Positions 10,155 to 20,798 of a DNA stretch of 64,000 nt are shown here, piece by piece. The DNA is from an uncultured SAR86 cluster bacterium (GTDB lineage: Bacteria; Pseudomonadota; Gammaproteobacteria; Magnimaribacterales; D2472). Numbering within the stretch: position 1 is the first letter of the stretch; every line of letters starts with the position of its first letter. Where the stretch lies: assembly GCA_902601475.1 (NCBI GenBank), contig CACKNK010000003.1:1-64000 (forward strand). Reading direction: 5' to 3'. The position numbers and the translations under genes were made by a program. The notes under the pieces were generated by a model. The model saw only the letters and a program-made list of their open reading frames with translations, was not told the origin of the DNA and ran no database searches.

Positions 10155-11651
10155 ATGGATAAATTTAAAATTGCTGGTAGCTTTCTAAAAATTAAATTCC
10201 ACAACATTTTTAGTGTTATTGTAAAAGCTGCTACTGGATATATTGTTGGGTCTTTTGCTACCATTCAACTTTCCAGTATTGTTGTTGATAATGTTTCAAC
10301 TCAGGCAATTATTGGCATGCCTTCTGAAACTTTTATGCAATATCTTTTTATTGCCCTTCTTGTTCTATTTCCCGTTGTTTTGATAATTGCTTTCATAACA
10401 AAAAAGAAAAGCCTTAATGCAGATTCTTTGAGTAATTTTGATGAGATAAATTCAACTATTGATAATCAAAAACCAAAGATTGGGGTTATACCCTTTGAAA
10501 ATCTAAATGAAAATAGTGAAAGTGGTTACCTGGTTGACGGCATTGTTGAAGATCTAATTACAGAACTCTCAATGGTTAATGAAATATCAATTGCAACCAG
10601 AAAAACTTCATTCAGTCTAAGAGATAAAGACTATACATCTCAATCATTTAAGGACGAATGGGGATTTGATTACATTGTTTCGGGAAGCATTCGCTCTTCA
10701 GATGAAAGAATAAGAATTTCAGTTGAGCTCAGCGATATGACTGATGACAGGGTTGTTTGGAGTAATAAGTATGATCGAGTGAAAGCAGATATTTTTGAAG
10801 TTCAAGATGAAATAGTCACAAAAATTATAAATTCAATTATTGGAAATATTGAAATTGCTAGCTTGAAAAGAGCAAATAGAAAGCCAACAGAAAACATGAC
10901 TTCCTATGAGTTTATGCTTATGGGTAGAGCGCTTAATCAAAAATTTGATAAAGAAGCCAATAAAGAAGCAATCAAAATGTTGGATGCGGCTATTGAAGCA
11001 GATAAGACTAATCCACTCCCCTATTCTTGGAAAGCTTGTACTATTGGGCAAGCAATGTTTCTAGGATTTAGAGATCAGGATGAAAAAACTATGAGTGAAT
11101 TTTTAGGTGCTTTATCAAAAGCAAATGAAATGAATGACAACGACTGGAATACTAATAGAATTTTGGCTGAAGCACACATAACAATGCAGGACTACCCACA
11201 AGCAAAGGTATACGCCACAAGAGCATACAAAGCCAATCCAAATAATCCTCACGTTATGTCAGCGTATGGAGATGCATTGTTAAGGAACGATGATGTTGAT
11301 ACAGCAATAAAGGTATTTAAAAAAATGTATTCAGTTGAGCCAATTCCAGCTAGTGATAGCAATGAAGATAGACCCAAAAAAGCATTGATGTTTGCATATT
11401 ACTTAAATAATGATTTTGATAAAGCAATTAAAATGTTTAATGAGGTTGAAGAACCAGATTTTAGATCTTGGTTAATTTGCGCAGATATAAAAGCTAAGCA
11501 AGGCTTGAATTATCTTAAAGAGAAATGGTTTGAAGAAGGTTTGAAAACATTTAAAGAAACTGATTTTGATGCAGAAATTAGCCGATTCCATCTCCCAAGT
11601 AAGGATCATAAATCTCAATTAATAACTTTCTCTAAATCAGTTTTTTCCTGA
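10155..11651 (+). CDS. TolB-like/TPR-repeat protein (adenylate-cyclase-associated type, no cyclase domain)
   Basis: Transmembrane N-terminus, then IGVIPFENLNENSESGYLVDGIVEDLITELS...DYIVSGSIR and C-terminal TPR-like helices. Confidence 0.65.
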   Translation: MDKFKIAGSFLKIKFHNIFSVIVKAATGYIVGSFATIQLSSIVVDNVSTQAIIGMPSETFMQYLFIALLVLFPVVLIIAFITKKKSLNADSLSNFDEINSTIDNQKPKIGVIPFENLNENSESGYLVDGIVEDLITELSMVNEISIATRKTSFSLRDKDYTSQSFKDEWGFDYIVSGSIRSSDERIRISVELSDMTDDRVVWSNKYDRVKADIFEVQDEIVTKIINSIIGNIEIASLKRANRKPTENMTSYEFMLMGRALNQKFDKEANKEAIKMLDAAIEADKTNPLPYSWKACTIGQAMFLGFRDQDEKTMSEFLGALSKANEMNDNDWNTNRILAEAHITMQDYPQAKVYATRAYKANPNNPHVMSAYGDALLRNDDVDTAIKVFKKMYSVEPIPASDSNEDRPKKALMFAYYLNNDFDKAIKMFNEVEEPDFRSWLICADIKAKQGLNYLKEKWFEEGLKTFKETDFDAEISRFHLPSKDHKSQLITFSKSVFS

Positions 11652-11718
11652 TTTTATTATCTTGCTGATTAACAAAAATTATTAGTATCAGCTGACTTTT
11701 GGAACTAAAATATTTTTT

Positions 11719-14577
11719 ATGAAAACAAAACTACTTAACATCACACTCTTATCAATTTTTTGCAGTTCTCTAGCAGCTGAAGTTCTCATGAAGCCCACAA
11801 GCTATTCAAGCGAACTTTATAAAGAAAAAATACTTGATGGTAACTACGTTACTTCTATTGATCATCCCAATACCTTTCTTGATTTTAATTATGGTGATCG
11901 TGTAGCCAATCATACCCAAATATCCAATGCAATATTACGATGGGCAAAACAATCGAATAAACTTAAAGTAATTGAGTATGCTAAATCTCATGAAGGCCGA
12001 CCATTGTATGTAGCTTTTATTTCGTCATCAGAAAATATAAACAATCTTGACGAAATCAAAAATAAAATTACAAAGCTTTCAGATCCAAGAACTACATCTA
12101 ATGCTGAAGCTAGATCCATAATTGAAAATATTCCTGCAGTTGCATGGATGGCATATTCAATTCATGGAAACGAAACATCAGGTGCAGATGCTGCACTTGG
12201 CATAATTTATCATTTAATTTCTAGTAATGATCTTGAAATAACGATGATGCTTGAGGACATGGTGGTGGTAATTGATCCAATGATGAATCCAGATGGTAGA
12301 GATAGGTTTGCAAAATCATTGGAACAGTATCGAGGTACTGCCCCAAACTATGATGATCAGTCTTTGCTACATACTGGTGATTGGCCTTACGGAAGAACTA
12401 ATCACTATTATTTTGATTTAAATAGAGACTGGTTTTATTTAACACAACCTGAAACACAAGGACGTGTAAAACTTATTAATCAATGGAGGCCACAAATCTT
12501 GGTAGATGGTCACGAGATGGGTGCGCAAGATACATTTATGACAGGTCCTCCTAGAGAGCCAATAAATAAGAATATTGATTATGATCTCATTAAATGGGGA
12601 AATATATTTGCCCAAGACCAAGCTGAAGCATTTGATAAAAAAAATTGGAGATTTTATACAGGTGAATGGCATGAAGATCTTTATCCAGGATATTCATTCT
12701 ATGTTCAATTTAGAGGTAGCCTGGGTATTCTCTATGAGCAATCTCGAATGGCTGAAGATGGTGTAAGGAGGCCTGAAGGCACAATTCAATCCTATAAAGA
12801 ATCAGTTCATCATCAGTTTGTAAGTACATTGGCAAACCTCAAAACACTAAGAAATAACTCTAAAGCCATGTATCAAGATTACTGGGATGGAAGAAAATAC
12901 AATGTTTCTAAAGACAGTAAGTATGCAAATCAAACATTTGTCATATTACCTACTAAAAATCATGGAAGGTTAAATGCACTAGCAGAGAAACTTGAGGCGC
13001 AAGATATAGAATTATTCACTAATGAAAGATCAATCGCAGTTAAATCAGCAACTACGCAGTCAGGTAAAAATTTAACTAATTATGTAGTACCAAAAGGTAG
13101 TTTAGTTATTCCTAATCAGCAACCTGAAGCTCCATTAATAGCTGCAATACTAGAGTTTGATGCTGATATTGATAAATCAGTTCTAATAGAGGAAAGACAA
13201 GAAAGCTTGAGAGATGGATCATCAATAATGTATGACACAACAGCTTTTAATTTCACAATGATGTTTGGACTAGAGGCAATAACAGTTGATGAAAAAATTT
13301 CTAATAACCTCAATAAATGGGTTGCAGAATCAAATCAATTAGAAATAAACAAAAATTCAATAATATGGGCGACAGATGGCGAAGATGATCGATCAGTTGC
13401 ATTTGCGGCTAGGCTAATGGAAGAAAATATTCAGGTTCGTATTATTGATAAAGAATCTATCCTTTCAGATCACAAGCTCTCTAGAGGAAGTGTAGCTGTT
13501 CTGCAAATGGATAATCCTAATTTCCAAGATCTAAGTTCAAGAATATCGCAAATTGGATCTGATTTAGGAATTTCAATTGTTTCCATAGAATCAGGTTTTG
13601 GTCCAGAGTTATTACCTGATTGGGGTGGAAGGCACTTTCGACTCCTCGATAAACCACAGGTGGCAATTTTGGGACATTCTAGCTTCAACTCTTATGATGT
13701 TGGTGTTAGCTGGTGGTCATTGGATCATCATTTAGGTATTAGACACTCTTTACTTAACGGCTCTTTTACAGGATATGCGGATTTAAGACGTTATAACGTG
13801 ATTATCATGCCTAGTGGTTACTTAGAAATGAGTGATTATGAAGTTAATGCTTTAAATGATTGGATAAAACAAGGTGGAACATTAATTGCTCATAATAGAA
13901 GTTCTAGATTTATAGCTTCCAACGAAACCCTAGGGGATGTAAAGCAACTTCAAGATGTCCTAGATAAAAGCATAGACTATAACTTTGATCTTTTAAGAGA
14001 AATATACGCACTTGAAGATAACCTTGATCAAGAGGCTGCTTTAAAACATATAGTAGATTTAGAAACTACTTATCCATGGGAATTAAATGAGACTAATTAT
14101 TCTGAAGATGAGTTAAAGAATCGCGATAAATGGCAGTCAATTTTCATGCCATCTGGTGCTTTTGTTGCTGGAAGAACTGATCAAAAGCATTGGCTAACTT
14201 TTGGAACACCTAAAACTTTGCCATTACTTTATGGAAATTATCCTGTATTAATGACTGGAAATAATGCAGAAGCACCCATAAGAATTGGTGAGCTTGTAGA
14301 AAATTCTGATGTTAACGAATTCAGAACGATTAATTGGTCCACCCTACCTGCTGGCAAAGATATAAAGGTGAGAATGAGTGGATTAGTCTGGCCTGAAGCT
14401 GCTCAAAGAATTGCAAACTCTGCTTACCTAACTAGAGAACAAGTTGGTAAAGGACAAATCATCCTCTTTGCAGGAGAACCTAATTTTAGAGGATCAACTA
14501 GAGGAACTAACCGGGTTTGGTTAAATGCGATTGTATATGGTCCAGGATTAGGTACAAGCCCTAGAATTCAGTTATAG
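11719..14577 (+). CDS. Secreted M14-family zinc carboxypeptidase
   Basis: Signal peptide; SIHGNETSGADA (HxxE), NPDGRDRF, DLNRDWFYLTQPET. Confidence 0.85.
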   Translation: MKTKLLNITLLSIFCSSLAAEVLMKPTSYSSELYKEKILDGNYVTSIDHPNTFLDFNYGDRVANHTQISNAILRWAKQSNKLKVIEYAKSHEGRPLYVAFISSSENINNLDEIKNKITKLSDPRTTSNAEARSIIENIPAVAWMAYSIHGNETSGADAALGIIYHLISSNDLEITMMLEDMVVVIDPMMNPDGRDRFAKSLEQYRGTAPNYDDQSLLHTGDWPYGRTNHYYFDLNRDWFYLTQPETQGRVKLINQWRPQILVDGHEMGAQDTFMTGPPREPINKNIDYDLIKWGNIFAQDQAEAFDKKNWRFYTGEWHEDLYPGYSFYVQFRGSLGILYEQSRMAEDGVRRPEGTIQSYKESVHHQFVSTLANLKTLRNNSKAMYQDYWDGRKYNVSKDSKYANQTFVILPTKNHGRLNALAEKLEAQDIELFTNERSIAVKSATTQSGKNLTNYVVPKGSLVIPNQQPEAPLIAAILEFDADIDKSVLIEERQESLRDGSSIMYDTTAFNFTMMFGLEAITVDEKISNNLNKWVAESNQLEINKNSIIWATDGEDDRSVAFAARLMEENIQVRIIDKESILSDHKLSRGSVAVLQMDNPNFQDLSSRISQIGSDLGISIVSIESGFGPELLPDWGGRHFRLLDKPQVAILGHSSFNSYDVGVSWWSLDHHLGIRHSLLNGSFTGYADLRRYNVIIMPSGYLEMSDYEVNALNDWIKQGGTLIAHNRSSRFIASNETLGDVKQLQDVLDKSIDYNFDLLREIYALEDNLDQEAALKHIVDLETTYPWELNETNYSEDELKNRDKWQSIFMPSGAFVAGRTDQKHWLTFGTPKTLPLLYGNYPVLMTGNNAEAPIRIGELVENSDVNEFRTINWSTLPAGKDIKVRMSGLVWPEAAQRIANSAYLTREQVGKGQIILFAGEPNFRGSTRGTNRVWLNAIVYGPGLGTSPRIQL

Positions 14578-14587
14578 AATAGTATTT

Positions 14588-15610
14588 TTAGGCAGCTTTT
14601 CCAATCGCAACTGGTCGAATTGGCGATCCTGCACTACCTTTTGATTTTAATGGCAAAATCATTGTGCATGATTCATATACAGACTCATTAGCTAATTTTT
14701 TAAGGTTTAAATTTTCTAAGGTATGAATTCCAACTTTAGTTAAGAAGTAATCATGAACTGGAAAGGTCTGATTTTGTGGTGTGCCCTTAGGTTGTTTAAA
14801 TGATTTTGGATCGTTTGGATCGGGTCTTGCATCAACACAACATGTATCTAAACCCACTGCGACTACTTCTTTTGAAGCAAGAAATTTAGCAGCATCATAA
14901 GATATACCTGGAGCAGTTGAATAATATATTTTGGTTGTATCAGGATCTTGATAAAAATCACTCCACCCCGAATAAATCATTATTACATCACCCTTAAGAA
15001 TGCCTCTTTTATCTAAACCTGATTTTCTAAGAGTTACCTCAAGATCTTCCTTAGTAATAAATTCTCCTGCGAGATATTTTTTTCCGTCATTAGCATACTT
15101 CCTTACATCCAAAAGCAACCCACTTGTTATTATTGGTGGAACATTTTCAATACCAAGTTTAAGTAATGGTGATTCACCAGTAGGTTTTACTTCATTTTGG
15201 TTAAAGCCTCCAAAATATTTAATTTTTTCATTGGGTATTTGAGATTTTCCATCCCATACTTCATCTGTATAAGCGAAATGTCCAAATGCATCCATTTGAG
15301 TTCCCTGATTAGCTGTATTTACATCTTCATTAAGAACATCCATATTTGCTAATTGAACTTCATTTTTTGTTGGTCCTGTAGGTAAAAATTTTGGGATAAA
15401 TTTACCAGCAAATGGAGATAATGGCATGGACCCACTTCTTTCATAAGAAAGTTCATAAACTTTAGCCTGATTATTCTGCATTAGTAGAGCACATCTACCC
15501 CAAGTTTCATTACCAAGGTGCTTCGCCATACCCAGTTGATCAGTTTTGTTATCAGCAAACAAAGATAGTGGTGAAAGTAAAAATAAAATTAATAAGAAAA
15601 AATTTTTCAT
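14588..15610 (-). CDS. Cyclase-family protein (kynurenine formamidase-like), periplasmic
   Basis: Signal peptide; NQGTQMDAFGHFAY and VVAVGLDTCCVDAR resemble the PF04199 cyclase fold. Confidence 0.75.
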   Translation of the reverse strand: MKNFFLLILFLLSPLSLFADNKTDQLGMAKHLGNETWGRCALLMQNNQAKVYELSYERSGSMPLSPFAGKFIPKFLPTGPTKNEVQLANMDVLNEDVNTANQGTQMDAFGHFAYTDEVWDGKSQIPNEKIKYFGGFNQNEVKPTGESPLLKLGIENVPPIITSGLLLDVRKYANDGKKYLAGEFITKEDLEVTLRKSGLDKRGILKGDVIMIYSGWSDFYQDPDTTKIYYSTAPGISYDAAKFLASKEVVAVGLDTCCVDARPDPNDPKSFKQPKGTPQNQTFPVHDYFLTKVGIHTLENLNLKKLANESVYESCTMILPLKSKGSAGSPIRPVAIGKAA

Positions 15611-15624
15611 TTATAACTCCAAAC

Positions 15625-15661
15625 AATGCTCAGTGATAAATTATCTCTGAGCATTTTTTTA
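15625..15661 (+). terminator. Intrinsic-terminator-like hairpin pointing rightward
   Basis: AATGCTCAG(15625-15633)...CTGAGCATT(15647-15655) perfect 9-bp stem extended by GATAA/TTATC; T-run from 15654 to 15660. Confidence 0.65.
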
Positions 15662-15663
15662 AA

Positions 15664-16344
15664 TTAATTTTTTGTATAAATAATTTCGCACTCTTCGACT
15701 GTCTCACTGACAATCTCATCAACATATTGAAATGAAGAATCCCAAATTTTTCCATAGGATGCGCCAGCAAAGTAGTCATCAGCCACTTTACCTGATTGTG
15801 ATGCAGTGTCTGTTACTGCGCGCAGATGGAAGACTTCAGTACCACCACCTAATGGATAAAAAACACCGATACGCATGTCATGACCTGCGGCTTTTAATGC
15901 ACTTTCCAGTTCTTCCATTTTTTTTGCGAATGCTCTCCAGTCATTCAGTTTTAATCTCCAAAGTCTTTCATACCCAGGTCTTAATTCAAATTCTTTTACA
16001 GGCTTCCATGTTGCTGCGTATTTAACTTTTCTAAGTTTTTCAAATTGTTTATTTGGAGTCATCGGATCATATTTTTGCGAAGCTATAAAAGCATCCTCAA
16101 TACTTCCAAAAGCATTCCATACAAACATTTCGCCAGGGTATTGATTACCTGATCGTGTTACACAAACACCAGCAACATCTGATCCAATTGCCTTAAAGGG
16201 ACCAGTATTTTTTTTCATATAATCAACATACTTCGCCACGTCCATTGCTTTAACATGCAGTGTAGTAAAAGAACCCTCAGGCGCTGAATTTATTGGAACT
16301 AATAAAAATGCTGATAAAAAGAATAAAAATTTGTTTAATTTCAT
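15664..16344 (-). CDS. Conserved hypothetical secreted protein
   Basis: Signal peptide MKLNKFLFFLSAFLLVPINSAPEG; uninterrupted 226 aa ORF. Confidence 0.6.
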   Translation of the reverse strand: MKLNKFLFFLSAFLLVPINSAPEGSFTTLHVKAMDVAKYVDYMKKNTGPFKAIGSDVAGVCVTRSGNQYPGEMFVWNAFGSIEDAFIASQKYDPMTPNKQFEKLRKVKYAATWKPVKEFELRPGYERLWRLKLNDWRAFAKKMEELESALKAAGHDMRIGVFYPLGGGTEVFHLRAVTDTASQSGKVADDYFAGASYGKIWDSSFQYVDEIVSETVEECEIIYTKN

Positions 16345-16401
16345 GATTTTTCTCCGGAATATTCATTTTATATAAACATTAAATTTATAAAAAATCTAAT
16401 T

Positions 16402-16420
16402 TTTAACCTTTTTGGTTAAA
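16402..16420 (-). terminator. Putative terminator after the acyltransferase operon
   Basis: TTTAACC-TTTTT-GGTTAAA hairpin (7 bp); on the minus strand followed by an A/T-rich stretch with a T6 run. Confidence 0.4.
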
Positions 16421-16424
16421 TTAT

Positions 16425-17009
16425 TTACTGAATTTTTTTACCTGAATATAAATTGAAATAATTTTGGACATATTGCAAATCATCATTTAAATCGCCTGAA
16501 GGAATAAAGAACCTATCAAGATTTATAAATTTTTTTTGAAAATCAATTCCTGCGAGAAGTATTTTGCTATTAGTTTGGTTAGCAATTCTAATAAATCCAG
16601 ACTTCAATTTATTTACCTTTTTCCGAGTTCCCTCAGGCGCCATCGCAATTAAATATCCATTAGATTTTTCAGTTAATTTATTAATTTTTTTAAACAGTTC
16701 AGAAGGATTATCTCGATTAACAGGTATTCCTCCTAACTTAACTAAAAAGTTTTTAAATCCATTTTTAAATATTGTGTGTTTACCAATCCAGTTTATTCTC
16801 GCATCTAAGCTTAAAATTACCAGAACACCAATAATAAAATCCCAATTTGATGTATGAGGACCTACAACTACAACAACTCTTTTATCACTTGGTATAGCTC
16901 CTCGAATACTCCAATTAAAATACTTCAGTATCCATGAGGCAATTTTAACAATCGATTTGGAGCGATTTGCTTGTAAATGCTTAGGAACAGATATTGTTTT
17001 ATTAGGCAC
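16425..17009 (-). CDS. 1-acyl-sn-glycerol-3-phosphate acyltransferase-like protein
   Basis: GPHTSNWDF (HX4D variant) and MAPEGTRKK. Confidence 0.8.
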   Translation of the reverse strand: MPNKTISVPKHLQANRSKSIVKIASWILKYFNWSIRGAIPSDKRVVVVVGPHTSNWDFIIGVLVILSLDARINWIGKHTIFKNGFKNFLVKLGGIPVNRDNPSELFKKINKLTEKSNGYLIAMAPEGTRKKVNKLKSGFIRIANQTNSKILLAGIDFQKKFINLDRFFIPSGDLNDDLQYVQNYFNLYSGKKIQ

Positions 17010-17018
17010 AATATATTA

Positions 17019-18824
17019 TCAATAGCCAGCTTGGCCAGAGTTTATGCGGTCATTCCATTCAAGATCAAGTTTTTTGTATTGATCCGTATTTGGCATCATG
17101 AAATAAATCTCATCATTGTGCTTATTAATGTCATAGCCCTCATCTCTAAGCTCATTTTTTTTAAGCTTAAACGTTCCAGTGGTATCAACTTCACTGATAA
17201 TTCTTATAAAAACTGGCCTAGCGTATTTAGGTAGATTTTTATTAACAAAATCTGATAAATCGCCCCAGTCAATAGATTGGTTATTTTCAATAGTGAAGGC
17301 TGCCATACCTGCCCTGCCCTCAGCATTGGGAACCTTAACCCCATAAACATTTGCCATATTGATTGAAATATGACCATTTAAAATTTCAGCTACCTCGTTC
17401 GTAGAAACATTTTCAGATTTCCATCTAAAGGTATCACCAATTCTATCTACAAATTGGAAATGTCTTCGTCCAAGAGCATACCCAACGTCAATTTCTTGAA
17501 TTAAATCGCCAGTGTTAAACCAAGCATCGCCATCTTCAAATACATTTCTTAAAACTTTCTTTTCACTTTCTTTTGGATCTGTATAACCATTAAAAATTGA
17601 ATTATCAGAAATTTTATTTATTAATAAACCTGGTTTTCCAAATTCAACTTTTTGATATTTGTTATTTGAATCTTTAAAGATACTATCCTCGGCAACATCA
17701 TATTTAATTAATTCAACATCAACATTAGTCATACCAATGGTTTTTTCTTTGTTAAGTAAATTCATAAAAAGAGCATTCCCTTCACTAGCTCCATAAATTT
17801 CACAAATCATTTCGACGTTAAATCTATTTCTAAAAGCATCCCATAAATCAGGGCGTAATCCATTGCCAACCATTGCTCTAATTGGATTATTTTCTTCAAA
17901 TTCATTTGGCTCTTGATTTGCAAGATATCTACAGAGCTCACCCACATAAACAAATAAAGTGGTATTAAACTCTGATGCTTCTCTCCAAAATGAGGAAGCT
18001 GAAAATTTTCGTTTTATTAGGGTTGAGGCGCCTACTTTTACGCAAGCACATAGGCCAAGCATTAACCCTGTAGAATGATATAAAGGTAAGCAGTTATACA
18101 TGCAATCAGTATGATCCATGCGATAGCCACCGGTTGAGATATTGGTTGAAGCTGCAACGATCTTTACGTTGGGAAAGATGGCTGCTTTAGGAACACCGGT
18201 TGTTCCAGAAGTAAATATATAAAAAGCAGTATCTTTTGCTTTAACGTAATTGGTTTCTTCTAAATTTGTATCATCAGACGTATCAATAGCAGAGCGAAGG
18301 TTTATACACCAATCAGGTTTTGTATATGAATCGCCGTCACTGACCCAAAGGAATTTATCATTTCCTTGAACGTTTAACTCATTAAGCACCTCTTCAATAG
18401 CGGGAGAAAGCTCAGCTCCAACTATGCATAAACTAGATTCTGATGAATTAACACAATGAATTAATGGGTCGCCTGTTAAGGAGGAATTAATAAGAACACC
18501 AATAGCTCCAATCTTATTCAAGGCTAAAAGAGTAACAATATAATCCGGTCTATTCTGCATGAACAACACAACCCTATCACTATGATTAACCCCCCGTGAC
18601 AAAAGATATTTAGCAAGGGTATTTGCGGCTTTATTAGTTCTTTCATAACTCCAGATTTCATCATCAAAATACATAAAAGGTCTGGAACTGTGTTGATCAA
18701 CAGCTTCCTCGAACATATGCGCTAAAGAAGCGTTAGATTCAGGGTCAGGCCACTTATACCTCATAAGAGGTATTAGATATTTTAGTTGAGTTAATACTCT
18801 AAAAAATTCAATGACTTTTTTCAT
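17019..18824 (-). CDS. Long/very-long-chain acyl-CoA synthetase (FATP-like)
   Basis: AMP-binding motif YIFTSGTTGVPKAAI, CEIYGASEGN, GDTFRWKSENVST. Confidence 0.88.
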   Translation of the reverse strand: MKKVIEFFRVLTQLKYLIPLMRYKWPDPESNASLAHMFEEAVDQHSSRPFMYFDDEIWSYERTNKAANTLAKYLLSRGVNHSDRVVLFMQNRPDYIVTLLALNKIGAIGVLINSSLTGDPLIHCVNSSESSLCIVGAELSPAIEEVLNELNVQGNDKFLWVSDGDSYTKPDWCINLRSAIDTSDDTNLEETNYVKAKDTAFYIFTSGTTGVPKAAIFPNVKIVAASTNISTGGYRMDHTDCMYNCLPLYHSTGLMLGLCACVKVGASTLIKRKFSASSFWREASEFNTTLFVYVGELCRYLANQEPNEFEENNPIRAMVGNGLRPDLWDAFRNRFNVEMICEIYGASEGNALFMNLLNKEKTIGMTNVDVELIKYDVAEDSIFKDSNNKYQKVEFGKPGLLINKISDNSIFNGYTDPKESEKKVLRNVFEDGDAWFNTGDLIQEIDVGYALGRRHFQFVDRIGDTFRWKSENVSTNEVAEILNGHISINMANVYGVKVPNAEGRAGMAAFTIENNQSIDWGDLSDFVNKNLPKYARPVFIRIISEVDTTGTFKLKKNELRDEGYDINKHNDEIYFMMPNTDQYKKLDLEWNDRINSGQAGY

Positions 18825-18831
18825 TTATTAA

Positions 18832-20379
18832 TTATATTTCAATTTCAATAAGTGATGGGCCTGAATCATTAACAGATTTACTAAATACGTCTTTAAACTC
18901 TTTTACGGTTTTTGGTTTATAACCCTGTACACCCATTGATTCACCAAGATTAACCCAATCAATAGGAGGATTATCCATTGAAAACATTGAGGCTGCTCGT
19001 TCTCCAGTTTCTATAGCTTGAACTCGATCGAGTTCGATTTTTAAGATTTCGTATGATCGATTTGAAAAAATAATATTTGTTATGTTCAAATTTTCTCTTG
19101 CTTGAGTCCATAGAGCTTGGACGGTGTACATCGCCCCTCCATCCCCATGCAAAGTTATAACTGGTCGATCAGGTTTAGCAATAGATGCACCAATTGCTAG
19201 AGGCAGTCCCTGACCAATCGATCCACCAGTAAGAGCTAACCAGTCATGCGGTTTAGCTTGAAGAACATGAGGAGTAACAATAAGGCTAGAGGTTGCTGAC
19301 TCATCCGATACGATAGATTCTTCTGGCATTATGTCCGCTATAAGGGGTCCTAGAGTTATGATATCTAGATCACCCGATGTGGGAACATCAGCTATATATG
19401 GTTGAATTAATTCGTGAGCTATTTTAGGTGAGCCCGATAGCTCACTTAATAATGCTAATGCTTCATAACCATTTTCCTCAACTGAACACAATTCAAACAA
19501 TTCAGCTTCATCAGGAGATAGAAAGCTTTTTTTATCAGGATAAGCAAAAAAAGAAACTGGTGGCTTTGTACCAATAAAAACGATTGATTCAGTTCCTTGA
19601 AGGAAATCTTCAGCCATTTCTGAAAAATAAGGAACTTGTTGAACGATTGGTAATCCTGCACCTCTTCTAATACGAGAAACAAATGTATCAGTTACAAGTC
19701 TGCAGCCTGTTTTAGTTGCAATTTGTCCGGCAAATTTTAAACATTCTTCATCAAGAAATTTACCACCGAGATAAAGCATAGAATTAGGCTTCAAAAGCAG
19801 TTTATATGCAGCTTCAATTAATTTTTTATCAACTGATTTACGGTTATTTAATTCAACTTTTTTTGGTAAATCTGGCTCTATATCACTCCATGCATAGTCT
19901 GCTGGAACAATTAATGTTGCAATATTACCTGGAGCTTCATTAGCTGCTTTCCATGCATCGGTGGCACACTGAGTAATTTGTTCAGGGCTACTGACTCTTT
20001 TAACCCAATCTGATGAAGATTTAGCTAAGCCATCAAGATCGGATGTTAATGGGGCATTATGTTTAAGGTGATAAGACGCATGATCACCAACAATGTTTAT
20101 CATTGGTGAAAACGCTTTTTTGGCATTATGAATGTTAGCAAATGCATTGCCTAATCCGGGGCCAAGATGTAGAAGGTTAGCAGCTGATTTTCCTGACATT
20201 CGTGCATATCCATCAGCAGCACCACTTACCACCCCTTCAAATAAGCCTAAAATAGGTCTAACCGTAGGGTTACGATCTATTGCAGCTACTAGATGCATCT
20301 CAGAGGTACCAGGATTAGCAAAAACAACCTCTAATCCATTGTTTATAAGCGTCTTAATTAAGGCATCAGAAGCATTCAT
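18832..20379 (-). CDS. Thiamine-pyrophosphate-dependent enzyme (acetolactate synthase / benzoylformate decarboxylase-like)
   Basis: VFANPGTSEMHLVAAID, YARMSGKSAANLLHLGPGLGN, TPP motif GDGGAMYTVQALWTQARENLN. Confidence 0.85.
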   Translation of the reverse strand: MNASDALIKTLINNGLEVVFANPGTSEMHLVAAIDRNPTVRPILGLFEGVVSGAADGYARMSGKSAANLLHLGPGLGNAFANIHNAKKAFSPMINIVGDHASYHLKHNAPLTSDLDGLAKSSSDWVKRVSSPEQITQCATDAWKAANEAPGNIATLIVPADYAWSDIEPDLPKKVELNNRKSVDKKLIEAAYKLLLKPNSMLYLGGKFLDEECLKFAGQIATKTGCRLVTDTFVSRIRRGAGLPIVQQVPYFSEMAEDFLQGTESIVFIGTKPPVSFFAYPDKKSFLSPDEAELFELCSVEENGYEALALLSELSGSPKIAHELIQPYIADVPTSGDLDIITLGPLIADIMPEESIVSDESATSSLIVTPHVLQAKPHDWLALTGGSIGQGLPLAIGASIAKPDRPVITLHGDGGAMYTVQALWTQARENLNITNIIFSNRSYEILKIELDRVQAIETGERAASMFSMDNPPIDWVNLGESMGVQGYKPKTVKEFKDVFSKSVNDSGPSLIEIEI

Positions 20380-20402
20380 AGTTATATTTTAAACATTTAT
20401 GT

Positions 20403-20450
20403 ATTTTTAAAAATAAGAAATCAAATTATTAATCACTTATATTTCTTATT
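20403..20450 (-). terminator. Putative AT-rich terminator of the small membrane protein gene
   Basis: AATAAGAAAT(20412-20421)/ATTTCTTATT(20441-20450) perfect 10-bp inverted repeat; T-rich downstream on the minus strand. Confidence 0.35.
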
Positions 20451-20675
20451 CTTGTAATAACCATTAAAAGCTATATAAGTTTGAATTAAATTAGCAATTA
20501 CAAAAGCAAATAAATCTACAAATATAAATATTAAAGCACCAGAAAATCTTGATAGACCCGTTAATATATAGCCGTTTAATCTTGTTTCATGGTTAACTGA
20601 ACTCACCAGGTATAAACTCAAGATACTTAGAATCAATATCACCCACTGTCCGTATAATAAAAAATTTTCAATCAT
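20433..20675 (-). CDS. Small hypothetical membrane protein (80 aa)
   Basis: Two hydrophobic segments; flanked by plausible intergenic regions. Confidence 0.5.
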   Translation of the reverse strand: MIENFLLYGQWVILILSILSLYLVSSVNHETRLNGYILTGLSRFSGALIFIFVDLFAFVIANLIQTYIAFNGYYKNKKYK

Positions 20676-20798
20676 TTAATGTACCTCATATTGGAAATGA
20701 CGAACTTTAAATTAATACGATTGAAAAATCTAAATATTTAAATTTTTACTATTAAGTAAATTTAGTTATTATTTCTATACATATACATAGGAGAAATT

